A stretch of 64,000 bases of DNA from an uncultured Raoultella sp. (lineage in GTDB: Bacteria; Pseudomonadota; Gammaproteobacteria; Enterobacterales; Enterobacteriaceae), in assembly GCA_900759445.1 (NCBI GenBank), contig CAAEVH010000004.1, positions 186,001-250,000 of the forward strand. The letters run 5' to 3'. Below the pieces are notes generated by a model. The model did no database searches and had not been told where the DNA came from. It saw nothing but the letters and a program-made list of their open reading frames with translations. Below are positions 23,416 through 32,728 of the stretch, in pieces. Position 1 is the first letter of the stretch. Each line of letters starts with the position of its first letter. A program made the position numbers and the translations under genes.

Positions 23416-25410
23416 ATGATACAAATGACTATACCTCACGTTAAGGCTGTAGCTGCCGCAGTATGCGTCGCCAGTCTCCCATCACTCGGGCATGCCGCTG
23501 AACAAGACACCGTGGTGGTTACCGCCACCGGCTTCGAACAGAAAATTCAGGACGCTCCCGCTTCGATATCTGTTATTACCAAGCAGCAGATTGAGGACAA
23601 AGCCTATCGCGATGTTACCGATGCGCTAAAAGATGTCCCTGGCGTCGTCGTCACCGGCGGGGGTAGCAGCAGCGATATCAGTATTCGTGGTATGGCTTCG
23701 CAATACACGCTCTTCCTGGTCAACGGTAAACGCATCAGCACACGCGGCACACGTCCTAACAGCGACAACTCAGGTATTGAGCAAGGTTGGCTGCCGCCGC
23801 TGGAATCCATCGAGCGTATCGAGGTAATCCGTGGCCCAATGTCATCTCTGTACGGCTCCGATGCGATGGGCGGCGTCATCAACGTCATCACTAAGAAAGT
23901 GTCGAATACCAAATCCTGGACCGGCTCTCTGCACGGCGATGCCACTTTCCAGGAAGACAGAGACTCCGGCGATATTTATCAGACCAACGCCTATGCGTCT
24001 GGGCCACTGATTGACGGATTACTCGGCGCAAAAGTGACCGGATTATTCTCTCATCGGGCAGAGGACAAAATCCTCAATGGCTACAATGAACAGCGTATGC
24101 GTAACGGGGGCTTAACCCTGAACTTTACGCCAGATGATAAAAATGACATCGACTTCGATTACGCACGTGAACTGCAGGATCGCGACAGTACGCCAGGCAA
24201 ATCCATGGCCGAGGAAAGCTGCCGCAACGGAAGCTGCAAGCCCAACAGTAAAAGCGAAAACAAGTATGTGCACACAACGTATTCACTAACCCACAGCGGT
24301 TATTACGACGACTTCAACTCCACCAGCTATGTCCAGCAGGAAGAGACCGAAAACCCAGGTCGCCAGATGAAGTCCTACAACACGATTTTCAATAACCAGA
24401 ACCAGGTATTCCTTGGGGCGCACACCCTGACGTTGGGCGGGCAATACCGTTATGAAAAACTGAGTGATAACGGTAACCAGCTGCAAGCTGCTGATGGACT
24501 GAACAAACTGACCCGCTGGAGCTGGGCGCTGTTTGCTGAAGATGAGTGGGCCGTTACCGATACCTTCACGCTGACTGGCGGTCTGCGTATGGATAAAGAT
24601 GAAAACTACGGCGACAACTGGACGCCGCGCGGTTATGGCGTATGGCATCTGAGCGATCAATGGACCTTAAAAGGCGGCGTTTCAGCGGGCTATCGCGCAC
24701 CGGATCTGCGCCAGTCGTCTGCCAGTTGGGGACAGGTCACCGGCGGCGGTAGACTGAACGGAATCATTGTCGGCAACCCGGACCTGAAGCCGGAGAAAAG
24801 CCTCAGCGAAGAGATCGGTTTACTGTGGGATAACGGCAACAATCTCAACGCGGGCGTCACGCTGTTCAATACTGACTTCAAAGACAAAATCACCGAAGTG
24901 CGCCGCTGTAACAGCAGCTCCGATCCGGCCTGTACCATCGGCAATACCCACTATGACTTCGTCAGCGATCGCGTTAACGTCGATAAAGCCAATATGCGCG
25001 GCGTAGAATCCACTTTCGGCTGGAAGATGACTTCCGACATCAACTGGACGGCGAACTACACTTACACGGAATCTGAACAGAAAAGCGGTCAGTTCTCCGG
25101 TCAGCCATTGAACAAAATGCCAAAGCATATGTTCAACACCACGCTGGACTGGCAGGCCACGCAGGATCTCGGTTTCTGGAGCCGTCTGAATCTGCGCGGG
25201 AAAACGTCTGAATACCTGAGCCGTACCTCCATGGCGCAGGGCACCCCGTCCTATACTCAGGTCGATGTTGGTTTGCGCTACTATGCTAACAAAGATCTGC
25301 TGATGACCGCTGGCGTGTATAACGTGCTGGATAAGCAAATCGATTACGATACCTACGACACTGTTCTCGATGGTCGTCGTTACACGGTTGGCCTGACTTA
25401 CAGCTTCTAA
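23416..25410 (+). CDS. cirA: TonB-dependent catecholate siderophore receptor CirA
   Basis: Outer-membrane receptor importing linear catecholate siderophores and serving as a colicin I receptor in E. coli. It has a signal peptide (about 1-28), a TonB-box region DTVVVTATG, a plug domain (DAPASISVITKQQIE to IERIEVIRGPMSSLYG) and a 22-strand barrel ending in aromatic Phe (GLTYSF). The 664-residue length agrees with E. coli (663). A second in-frame ATG three codons downstream (23425) has better Shine-Dalgarno spacing and may be the true start. A Fur-type site lies upstream. Confidence 0.93.
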   Translation: MIQMTIPHVKAVAAAVCVASLPSLGHAAEQDTVVVTATGFEQKIQDAPASISVITKQQIEDKAYRDVTDALKDVPGVVVTGGGSSSDISIRGMASQYTLFLVNGKRISTRGTRPNSDNSGIEQGWLPPLESIERIEVIRGPMSSLYGSDAMGGVINVITKKVSNTKSWTGSLHGDATFQEDRDSGDIYQTNAYASGPLIDGLLGAKVTGLFSHRAEDKILNGYNEQRMRNGGLTLNFTPDDKNDIDFDYARELQDRDSTPGKSMAEESCRNGSCKPNSKSENKYVHTTYSLTHSGYYDDFNSTSYVQQEETENPGRQMKSYNTIFNNQNQVFLGAHTLTLGGQYRYEKLSDNGNQLQAADGLNKLTRWSWALFAEDEWAVTDTFTLTGGLRMDKDENYGDNWTPRGYGVWHLSDQWTLKGGVSAGYRAPDLRQSSASWGQVTGGGRLNGIIVGNPDLKPEKSLSEEIGLLWDNGNNLNAGVTLFNTDFKDKITEVRRCNSSSDPACTIGNTHYDFVSDRVNVDKANMRGVESTFGWKMTSDINWTANYTYTESEQKSGQFSGQPLNKMPKHMFNTTLDWQATQDLGFWSRLNLRGKTSEYLSRTSMAQGTPSYTQVDVGLRYYANKDLLMTAGVYNVLDKQIDYDTYDTVLDGRRYTVGLTYSF

Positions 25411-25422
25411 GTCTGGCGCAAT

Positions 25423-25458
25423 AAAAAAACCCCGGCACTCATCATGCCGGGGTTTTTG
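25423..25458. terminator. Bidirectional terminator between cirA and lysP
   Basis: CCCCGGCA (25430-25437) and TGCCGGGG (25445-25452) form an 8-bp stem with A-run before and T-run after, serving convergent cirA (+) and lysP (-). Confidence 0.9.
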
Positions 25459-25475
25459 TTATGCTTTTTATACTG

Positions 25476-26945
25476 TTATTTCTTCACGCGATCCGGGAAT
25501 TTCATTTCGCTGTAGCGAACAAAATGAGTTCCTTTCGCCAGCTTATAGCCAAACCAGATAATCAGGAACAGCGGGATACCGATATAGGTTGCCATCACGC
25601 CGCCCCAGTCAATGCTATCTTTCAGGAACGCTTCGTAGTTCTGGCCCAGAGTGATAATCAGGCACAGCACAAAGGCGAAGATCGGACCCAGCGGGAAGAA
25701 GCCAGAACGGTACGGCAGATCCTTCACATCGCGCCCCTGCAGCACATAACCGCGACGGAAACGATAGTGGCTAATCGCAATCCCCAGCCAGGCGATAAAG
25801 CCCGTCATCCCGGAGGTGTTCAGCAGCCAGAGGTACACGGTCTGGTTACCAAACATCGAGGTCAGGAAACACAGTCCCGCCACCACAGTCGTCGCATACA
25901 GCGCGTTACGCGGAACACCGCCACGAGACAGTTTGCCGAAAATACGCGGCGCTTTACCGTCGCATGCCAGGGTGTAAAGCATACGCGTGGAGGCATACAT
26001 CCCGGAGTTACCCGCTGACAGTACCGCCGTCAGGATAACCGCGTTCATTACTGCTGCGGCTGACAGCAGACCCGCATGCTGGAATACCAACGTGAACGGG
26101 CTAACGCTGATGTCTTTCACATCGTTGCGCAGCAGGCTCGGATCGGTGTACGGGATAATCAGGCTGATAATCAAAATCGCGAACACATAGAACAGCAGGA
26201 TTCGCCAAAACACCTGACGCACCGCACGTGGAATGTTCTTTTCAGGATCTTCAGATTCGCCTGCCGCGATACCGATCAGCTCAGTTCCCTGGAAGGAGAA
26301 GCCGACGATCATCGCCACGCCAATCATAGCGGCAAAACCCCCGGCAAACGGCGCATCACCAGTCGTCCAGTTGCTCCAGCCCACTGGCTGAGTGCCTTTA
26401 AAGATACCGAAAATCATCATCACGCCAACCACGATGAAGATAATTACAGTGGTAACTTTGATCAGCGAGAACCAGTATTCCGCTTCACCAAATCCGCGAA
26501 CGGAAATGTAGTTCAGCAGGAAGATAACGCCGAGGAACAGTGCGCTCCAGATCCAGCCCGGCGTGTCCGGGAACCACCAGCTCATCACCAGCTGTGCGGC
26601 CACCAGGTCAACGGCAATCGTTACCGCCCAGTTGTACCAGTAGTTCCAGCCCAGCGCGAAGCCAAAGCCTTCTTCTACGTAGTTTTGACCGTAAGTGGAG
26701 AACGAGCCGGAAACCGGCATATAGGCAGCCAGTTCACCGAGGCTGGTCATCAGGAAGTACACCATCAGACCGATCAGGATATAAGAGAACAACGCGCCGC
26801 CAGGACCCGCCGCAGAAATAGTTGCACCAGATGCAACGAAAAGACCTGTACCGATGGAGCCTCCAATGGCAATCATCGTCAGGTGACGCGCCTTCAGTTC
26901 ACGACGTAGCGTGGGCGCTTCTGTGGTTTTAGTTTCGGAAACCAT
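25476..26945 (-). CDS. lysP: Lysine-specific permease LysP
   Basis: Amino acid permease (APC family) of 489 residues with twelve membrane helices. It imports lysine and in E. coli also restrains the CadC acid-response activator. The family entry motif MIAIGGSIGTGLFVASG is at about 24-40. Sequence is nearly that of E. coli LysP. The 203-bp upstream gap contains a TACAAT-like -10; ArgP control is known in E. coli but I could not identify its site. Confidence 0.97.
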   Translation of the reverse strand: MVSETKTTEAPTLRRELKARHLTMIAIGGSIGTGLFVASGATISAAGPGGALFSYILIGLMVYFLMTSLGELAAYMPVSGSFSTYGQNYVEEGFGFALGWNYWYNWAVTIAVDLVAAQLVMSWWFPDTPGWIWSALFLGVIFLLNYISVRGFGEAEYWFSLIKVTTVIIFIVVGVMMIFGIFKGTQPVGWSNWTTGDAPFAGGFAAMIGVAMIVGFSFQGTELIGIAAGESEDPEKNIPRAVRQVFWRILLFYVFAILIISLIIPYTDPSLLRNDVKDISVSPFTLVFQHAGLLSAAAVMNAVILTAVLSAGNSGMYASTRMLYTLACDGKAPRIFGKLSRGGVPRNALYATTVVAGLCFLTSMFGNQTVYLWLLNTSGMTGFIAWLGIAISHYRFRRGYVLQGRDVKDLPYRSGFFPLGPIFAFVLCLIITLGQNYEAFLKDSIDWGGVMATYIGIPLFLIIWFGYKLAKGTHFVRYSEMKFPDRVKK

Positions 26946-27148
26946 GTGAAAATGCTATCCATCCAAAAAATGAGGCGCGATTGTAGCAGACGAAATGGCA
27001 TTCTTCCGGCACAAATGCGCTGTTATAAGAGACCTTCATGACTGGCCGCGGATTATAAGTAAAGCAGAAAACGGGCGGCACAAGGCGGTTAAGACGTAAC
27101 AGCCATTATGGATAGAGTGACCTGACGAGAGTTAGCGCGCTATTCGCC

Positions 27149-28021
27149 CTACTCAACCTGGTCGCTGTAATATAAAAAACGCGTAATGGCATTGGAGATA
27201 TGTTTTTGCCGGTGATGAACGCGCCAGAGAGTGCGCACTAAACGCGGCAGTGGCACGGTAACTTCGCTCAGCGTCCCTGCCTGTAACTGCTCCGCAATGA
27301 CCCGACGCGACAAACAGCTGATCCCGAGACCATGGCGCACCGCATGCTTGATGGCCTCGGAGTTCCCCAACTCCATCGCCATCTGAAATCTTGGCAGATG
27401 AGACAACAGCAGGTAATCCACCAGTTCACGCGTCCCCGATCCTCGTTCACGCAAGATCCACGGCGAAGCAGCCAGCTGTTCCAGCGTAATGGGCCCCTTT
27501 GTGAGCGGTGACGACGGTGCTGCAAACACCACCAGTTCGTCCTCCAGCCACGGTTCAGAGATGATTTCCGTACTGTGACACGGCCCTTCAATCAGCCCGA
27601 TGTCTACCCGAAAATCCAGCACCGCATTGATCACGTCCTGGCTGTTGCCCACGCTAAGCTCCAGCGGCAAATCGGGGAAGTCCTGGCGATAACGGGCGAT
27701 CATGGCGGGCAGAATATAATTACCGATGGTGCTACTGGCATAGACCCGAATGGCGCCATTATCTTTGCGAAAAAGCTGTTCGATTTCGGTCGTTTGCTCA
27801 AGTAACGCCAGCGCGCGCGGATAAAGCAAGCGTCCGTGTTCGTTAACCACCAGCCGTTTGCCGACACGGTCAAACAGTTGCACGCCAAGTTGCCCTTCCA
27901 GATCGGTAAGCGCCGCACTCACCGCCGACTGCGACAATGCCAGCATGACAGATGCCTGGGTCGTTGAGCCGCTTTTTAGTACCTCAGCAAACACTTCAAG
28001 TTGTCGCAGGGTGATATGCAT
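27149..28021 (-). CDS. yeiE: LysR-family regulator YeiE
   Basis: LysR-type regulator of 290 residues: N-terminal HTH ([22 protein letters not shown], then [17 protein letters not shown]) and effector domain. It is divergent from yeiH, its usual partner. In related bacteria YeiE has been tied to sulfite tolerance and virulence; this is known of the family, not seen here. The 247-bp gap to yeiH holds a repeat element. Confidence 0.93.
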   Translation of the reverse strand: MHITLRQLEVFAEVLKSGSTTQASVMLALSQSAVSAALTDLEGQLGVQLFDRVGKRLVVNEHGRLLYPRALALLEQTTEIEQLFRKDNGAIRVYASSTIGNYILPAMIARYRQDFPDLPLELSVGNSQDVINAVLDFRVDIGLIEGPCHSTEIISEPWLEDELVVFAAPSSPLTKGPITLEQLAASPWILRERGSGTRELVDYLLLSHLPRFQMAMELGNSEAIKHAVRHGLGISCLSRRVIAEQLQAGTLSEVTVPLPRLVRTLWRVHHRQKHISNAITRFLYYSDQVE

Positions 28022-28050
28022 AGTCGTTTTCCACCGGATAGCCGTTACTT

Positions 28051-28178
28051 ATACCCTAAATAATTCGAGTTGCAGGAAGGCGGCAAGAGAGAGAGCATCC
28101 CCCCGGAGCGTACTTAAGTACGTGGCTGGGGTGAACGAGCGCAGCCAACGCACATGCAACTTGAAGTATCACGGGTAT
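28051..28178. repeat. Full-length palindromic intergenic repeat (128 bp)
   Basis: An element with related ends: the left reads ATACCCTAAATAATTCGAGT and the right, reversed, reads ATACCCGTGATACTTCAAGT. The interior contains a self-complementary core around CGTACTTAAGTACG. This build fits a MITE-like enterobacterial repeat. A shorter copy lies at 23332-23399. It occupies half of the yeiE-yeiH promoter gap. Confidence 0.85.
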
Positions 28179-28268
28179 ACCACTTATATAGATTAATTAT
28201 AAATATATAATCAATTTTATTTTTAAACCACTTCGCCTTACTCTTTTACCCAGATAAAGGAGAAGGAT

Positions 28269-29318
28269 ATGACAGAACTCACCTTACAGACTCATCGTCG
28301 TACAGCGTGGCATTTTATTCCGGGGCTTGCCCTGAGTGCAGTTATCACTGGGGTCGCCTTATGGGGAGGATCCATTCCCGCCGTCGCAGGTGCCGGGTTC
28401 AGCGCCCTCACCTTAGCCATCTTATTGGGGATGATTCTCGGCAACACCGTCTATCCGCACATCTGGAAAAGCTGTGACGGCGGCGTGCTGTTCGCGAAAC
28501 AACATTTATTACGTCTGGGGATTATCCTCTACGGTTTCCGCCTCACCTTCGCGCAAATTGCTGACGTCGGCGTCAGCGGTATCGTGATTGATGTGTTAAC
28601 GCTAAGCAGTACCTTTATGATTGCCTGTTTCCTGGGGCAGAAAGTATTTGGTCTGGACCGTCACACCAGCTGGCTGATTGGCGCGGGTAGCAGCATTTGT
28701 GGTGCCGCCGCCGTGCTGGCAACCGAACCAGTGGTGAAAGCAGAAGCCAGTAAAGTGACCGTCGCTGTCGCCACCGTGGTTATCTTCGGTACTATCGCTA
28801 TCTTCCTGTATCCGGCGATGTATCCGTTGCTTTCACACTGGTTTAGCCCAGAAACCTACGGCATTTACATTGGCTCCACCATGCATGAAGTTGCACAGGT
28901 TGTGGCTGCCGGGCACGCCATTAGCCCGGATGCGGAAAACGCCGCGGTTATTGCCAAAATGCTGCGCGTCATGATGCTGGCACCGTTCCTTATCCTCCTG
29001 GCCGCACGCGTTAAACAACTGTCTCCGGCCACGGGCGGTGAGAAGAGCAAAATAACCATTCCATGGTTTGCCATCCTGTTCATTGTGGTCGCAATTTTTA
29101 ACTCGTTCCACCTGCTGCCACAGTCAGTAGTGAACATGCTGGTAACGCTGGACACCATTTTGCTGGCAATGGCGATGGCTGCCCTGGGGCTGACCACGCA
29201 CGTTAGCGCGCTGAAAAAAGCCGGTGCCAAACCGTTACTGATGGCCCTGCTGCTGTTTGTCTGGCTGATTGTGGGTGGTGGCGCGATTAACGTCGCTATC
29301 CACGCGCTGATGGCATAA
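28269..29318 (+). CDS. yeiH: YeiH/UPF0324 membrane protein, putative sulfate exporter family
   Basis: Polytopic inner-membrane protein of 349 residues with about ten helices and the conserved stretches GAGSSICGAAAVLATEPV and TMHEVAQVVAAG. The family is classed as putative sulfate/sulfonate exporters. It has a strong GGAGAAGG Shine-Dalgarno and is divergent from yeiE, its likely regulator. Confidence 0.93.
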   Translation: MTELTLQTHRRTAWHFIPGLALSAVITGVALWGGSIPAVAGAGFSALTLAILLGMILGNTVYPHIWKSCDGGVLFAKQHLLRLGIILYGFRLTFAQIADVGVSGIVIDVLTLSSTFMIACFLGQKVFGLDRHTSWLIGAGSSICGAAAVLATEPVVKAEASKVTVAVATVVIFGTIAIFLYPAMYPLLSHWFSPETYGIYIGSTMHEVAQVVAAGHAISPDAENAAVIAKMLRVMMLAPFLILLAARVKQLSPATGGEKSKITIPWFAILFIVVAIFNSFHLLPQSVVNMLVTLDTILLAMAMAALGLTTHVSALKKAGAKPLLMALLLFVWLIVGGGAINVAIHALMA

Positions 29319-29389
29319 ACGATCACGACTCACCTCTATTAACCCGCTATACTCTCCCTTTTTGTATTTGAGTATGGCGGGTTAAATTT

Positions 29390-30247
29390 ATGAAATATAT
29401 CGGAGCGCACGTAAGCGCCGCTGGCGGTCTGGCTAACGCCGCTATTCGAGCCGCAGAAATCGAAGCGACCGCATTCGCCCTGTTCACCAAAAATCAGCGC
29501 CAGTGGCGTGCCGCGCCGCTGACCACCGAAATCATTGATGATTTTAAATCTGCCTGCGAGAAGTATCATTATACTGCCGCCCAGATCCTGCCTCACGACA
29601 GTTACCTGATTAACCTCGGTCATCCGGTTAGCGATGCGCTGGAAAAATCACGTGATGCGTTTATAGATGAAATGCAGCGCTGTGAACTGCTGGGCTTATC
29701 CTTGCTGAACTTTCACCCGGGCAGCCATTTGATGCAGATCCCGGAAGATGAGTGTCTGGCGCGCATTGCCGAATCCATCAACATCGCCCTTGCTCAGACC
29801 CAGGGCGTTACGGCAGTTATCGAAAATACCGCCGGACAAGGCAGCAACCTTGGATTTAAGTTTGAGCACCTTGCCGCCATTATCGACGGCGTCGAAGATA
29901 AGTCCCGCGTCGGCGTCTGTATTGATACCTGCCATGCCTTCGCGGCCGGTTACGATTTGCGCTCCGTCGAGGAATGCGAAAAGACGTTTGCGGAATTTGA
30001 ACGTATTGTCGGCTTCAGGTACCTACGCGGTATGCACCTGAACGACGCCAAGAGCGCATTTGGCAGTCGAGTTGACCGTCACCACAGCTTAGGTGAAGGC
30101 AATATTGGCCACGATGCCTTCCGTTGGATCATGCAGGACAATCGTTTTGACGGCATTCCGCTGGTGCTGGAAACGATTAATCCGGATATCTGGGCAGAAG
30201 AGATTGCCTGGCTGAAAGCCCAGCAAACAGAAAAAGCGGTGGCATAA
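29390..30247 (+). CDS. nfo: Endonuclease IV
   Basis: AP endonuclease of 285 residues with a TIM barrel and three zinc ions, acting in base-excision repair. Motifs: GAHVSAAGG at the N-terminus, [28 protein letters not shown] and [16 protein letters not shown]. Length equals E. coli Nfo. The stop is 2 bp before yeiI. Confidence 0.98.
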   Translation: MKYIGAHVSAAGGLANAAIRAAEIEATAFALFTKNQRQWRAAPLTTEIIDDFKSACEKYHYTAAQILPHDSYLINLGHPVSDALEKSRDAFIDEMQRCELLGLSLLNFHPGSHLMQIPEDECLARIAESINIALAQTQGVTAVIENTAGQGSNLGFKFEHLAAIIDGVEDKSRVGVCIDTCHAFAAGYDLRSVEECEKTFAEFERIVGFRYLRGMHLNDAKSAFGSRVDRHHSLGEGNIGHDAFRWIMQDNRFDGIPLVLETINPDIWAEEIAWLKAQQTEKAVA

Positions 30248-30249
30248 TC

Positions 30250-31338
30250 ATGAACGACAGGGAAAAGCAGATCCTTAAGATCCTGCGTCGCAATCCGTTG
30301 ATTCAGCAGAATGAAATCGCCGATATTTTGCAGATCAGCCGTTCACGCGTTGCTGCGCATATTATGGATTTGATGCGTAAAGGCATGATCAAAGGTAAAG
30401 GTTATATCCTTACCGAACAGGATTATTGCGTGGTTGTCGGGGCGATCAATATGGATATTCGTGGTGTTGCTGACATCCACTATCCTCAGGCTGCCTCTAA
30501 CCCTGGTAACATTCACTGCTCGGCAGGCGGCGTGGGACGCAACATCGCCCACAACCTGGCGCTGCTGGGCCGTGACGTCCACTTAATTTCCGCTGTTGGC
30601 AGTGATTTCTATGGCGAAACATTGCTGGAACAAACGCGTCAGGCCGGTGTTAACGTTTCCAGTTGCATACGCCTGCATGGACATAACACCTCAACTTACC
30701 TGTCGATCGCTAATCAGCAGGAAGAGACCGTACTGGCAATTAACGATACCCATATCCTGCAACAATTGACGCCGCAGTTACTGAACAGTTCGCGAGATTT
30801 GATCCGCCATTCCGGTGTCGTACTGGCAGATTGCAATCTGACTGCCGAAGCCATTGAGTGGGTCTTTACTATTGCTGATGATATTCCGGTATTCATTGAC
30901 ACCGTTTCCGAGTTCAAAGCGGCAAAAATGAAGACCTGGTTTACGCGTATTCATACGCTAAAACCAACGCAGAAAGAGCTGGCGATTTTGTGGGGTCAAC
31001 CTATTCATTCAGATGCCGATCGCGTACTGGCCGTCAATAGTCTCCATCAGCAAGGGGTAAAACGAATCTTTGTTTGCCTGGAAGATGAATCCGTTTTTTG
31101 CAGCGAAAAGGACGGAGAACAGTTTTTACTGACGCCTCCTGAGCATACGGTTGTAGACAGTTTTGGCGCCGACGATGCTTTTATGGCGGGATTGCTTTAC
31201 AGCTTTCTGGAAGGTAGTGAATTTCGTGAAAGCGCTCACTTTGCTATGGCCTGCGCGGCATTATCGCGAGCCAGCGTCAGCATCAACAACCCAACCCTCT
31301 CAGCAGATAACGCCTTGTATTTGCTGCAAACTGCTTAA
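30250..31338 (+). CDS. yeiI: PfkB-family sugar/nucleoside kinase with N-terminal HTH, YeiI
   Basis: Protein of 362 residues. The N-terminal winged-helix (QNEIADILQISRSRVAAHIM, about 17-36) is fused to a ribokinase-family domain (GGVGRNIAHNLALLG). It resembles PsuK over the kinase domain, pointing to a nucleoside-like substrate. The usual GAGD active-site motif reads GADD (306-309), so the anion-hole glycine is replaced by Asp; I recall the same in E. coli. It lies 2 bp after nfo and is probably co-transcribed. Confidence 0.9.
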   Translation: MNDREKQILKILRRNPLIQQNEIADILQISRSRVAAHIMDLMRKGMIKGKGYILTEQDYCVVVGAINMDIRGVADIHYPQAASNPGNIHCSAGGVGRNIAHNLALLGRDVHLISAVGSDFYGETLLEQTRQAGVNVSSCIRLHGHNTSTYLSIANQQEETVLAINDTHILQQLTPQLLNSSRDLIRHSGVVLADCNLTAEAIEWVFTIADDIPVFIDTVSEFKAAKMKTWFTRIHTLKPTQKELAILWGQPIHSDADRVLAVNSLHQQGVKRIFVCLEDESVFCSEKDGEQFLLTPPEHTVVDSFGADDAFMAGLLYSFLEGSEFRESAHFAMACAALSRASVSINNPTLSADNALYLLQTA

Positions 31339-31344
31339 ATGTAA

Positions 31345-31372
31345 TGCCGGATGGCGCTACGCGTATCCGGCA
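31345..31372. repeat. REP element between yeiI and the nucleoside transporter
   Basis: TGCCGGAT...ATCCGGCA with the central GGCGCTACGCG is a classic enterobacterial REP unit. It lies in the 43-bp space between convergent genes and may also stabilise or terminate transcripts. Confidence 0.85.
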
Positions 31373-31381
31373 TTATTTTCG

Positions 31382-32632
31382 CTATGCCAGCCCGATAAAG
31401 AAACCGGCTATAGTGGCGCTCATCAGGTTTGACAGCGTTGCTGCTGCCAGCGCGCGCATGCCAAGCTGCGCGATTTCCGGGGCACGCTGTGGCGCTATCG
31501 CCGAAAATGCCCCGACGACAACGCCAATCGAACCAAAGTTAGCGAAACCGCACAGCGCAAACGAGATAATCGCAATGGTCTTCACATCCAGTGTTCCACC
31601 CGTTTGCAGATACGGCGAGAAGTTGAGATAAGCGACAAACTCATTAATCGCCAGCTTCTGTCCGATCAGGCTGCCTGCCAGCGTCGCATCGCTCCAGTCC
31701 ACACCCATAATCCACGCCAGCGGGGCTAGCGCATAGCCAAAGATCCCTTCCAGAGTGGCGTGACCAAAGCCAAACCACCCACCAATTCCGCCAATAATGC
31801 CGTTAATCAGCGCGATAATGGCTACAAATGCCATTACGACCGTCGCCACGCCAGCAGCAATTTTCAGCCCGGTCATCGCTCCGCTCGCCGCTGCTTCGAT
31901 GATGCTTTTCGGTGGCGTTTCAGTAAATGACAGGTTCTCAAAGGTGACGCGAGATTCTTCAGTAGCCGGACTCAGCATACGCGCGAACAAAATACCGCCA
32001 GGAATTGCCATCAACGATGCCGCCAGCAAATAGTCAATCGGAACGCCCATTCCGGCGTAACCAATCATCATTGAGCCAGCAATCGAGGCCATCCCACTAC
32101 AAATAGCGGTAAACAGCTCATTGCGATTCAGGCGGTCAATAAACGGCTTCACGATCGCCGGGATCTCGTTTTGCCCGAGGAAAATCGTCGTTACGGCGAC
32201 AAATGACTCGATCTTACTGATGTTCAGCGCTTTCTGGAAAATACCGCCGAGGATGCGGATCAACAGCCCCATCACGCCAATGTAGTAGAGAAGACTGATC
32301 AGTGCGGTCACAAAAATGATGGCCGGAAGCACCCGAAAAGCGAAGATAAACCCGGCTCCGTCAAACAGCACATCCATTTTTGGCCCTACCAGGGAGCCAA
32401 AGATAAATGCGCTTCCCGCGTCACTGTATGACATTACCTTGTGGACACCGAGCGCAGCCTGTTCAACCAGCCATTTTCCCGGCGGGAAGTACAGCATAAT
32501 GCCGCCGATTGCGATTTGCAGTACCAGTGCAGCCCCGACCGTGCGCAGACTTATACGTTTTTTATTTACTGACAGCAGAAACGCGATGGCCAGTAATACC
32601 ACCATACCCACAACACTTCTCATTATATCCAT
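31382..32632 (-). CDS. psuT: NupC-family nucleoside transporter (PsuT/NupX)
   Basis: Concentrative nucleoside symporter of 416 residues with N-terminal (LLSVNKKRISLRTVGAALVLQ), gate and C-terminal CNT domains (FVAVTTIFLGQNEIPA; GQKLAINEFVAYLNFSP). Context gives two possible names: it adjoins psuG (as psuT in K-12) and also yeiI (as nupX in K-12). The pseudouridine genes upstream make pseudouridine import likely. In K-12 rihB and yeiL lie between two such paralogues; here only one remains. Confidence 0.88.
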   Translation of the reverse strand: MDIMRSVVGMVVLLAIAFLLSVNKKRISLRTVGAALVLQIAIGGIMLYFPPGKWLVEQAALGVHKVMSYSDAGSAFIFGSLVGPKMDVLFDGAGFIFAFRVLPAIIFVTALISLLYYIGVMGLLIRILGGIFQKALNISKIESFVAVTTIFLGQNEIPAIVKPFIDRLNRNELFTAICSGMASIAGSMMIGYAGMGVPIDYLLAASLMAIPGGILFARMLSPATEESRVTFENLSFTETPPKSIIEAAASGAMTGLKIAAGVATVVMAFVAIIALINGIIGGIGGWFGFGHATLEGIFGYALAPLAWIMGVDWSDATLAGSLIGQKLAINEFVAYLNFSPYLQTGGTLDVKTIAIISFALCGFANFGSIGVVVGAFSAIAPQRAPEIAQLGMRALAAATLSNLMSATIAGFFIGLA

Positions 32633-32728
32633 AATGAAATTCCCTTCATGCCAGGAAACCCGGCGTTATCGCCAGGTTTTGGTAGGTTTGATATTCGCGG
32701 GCGACCGCATTCTGCCCGGGAAACTCTG

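Noticed and set aside
25461..26909. Long + strand frames opposite lysP
   Set aside because: Mirror of the permease; His/Gln/Arg-rich composition and no ribosome-binding site or homology that I recognise.
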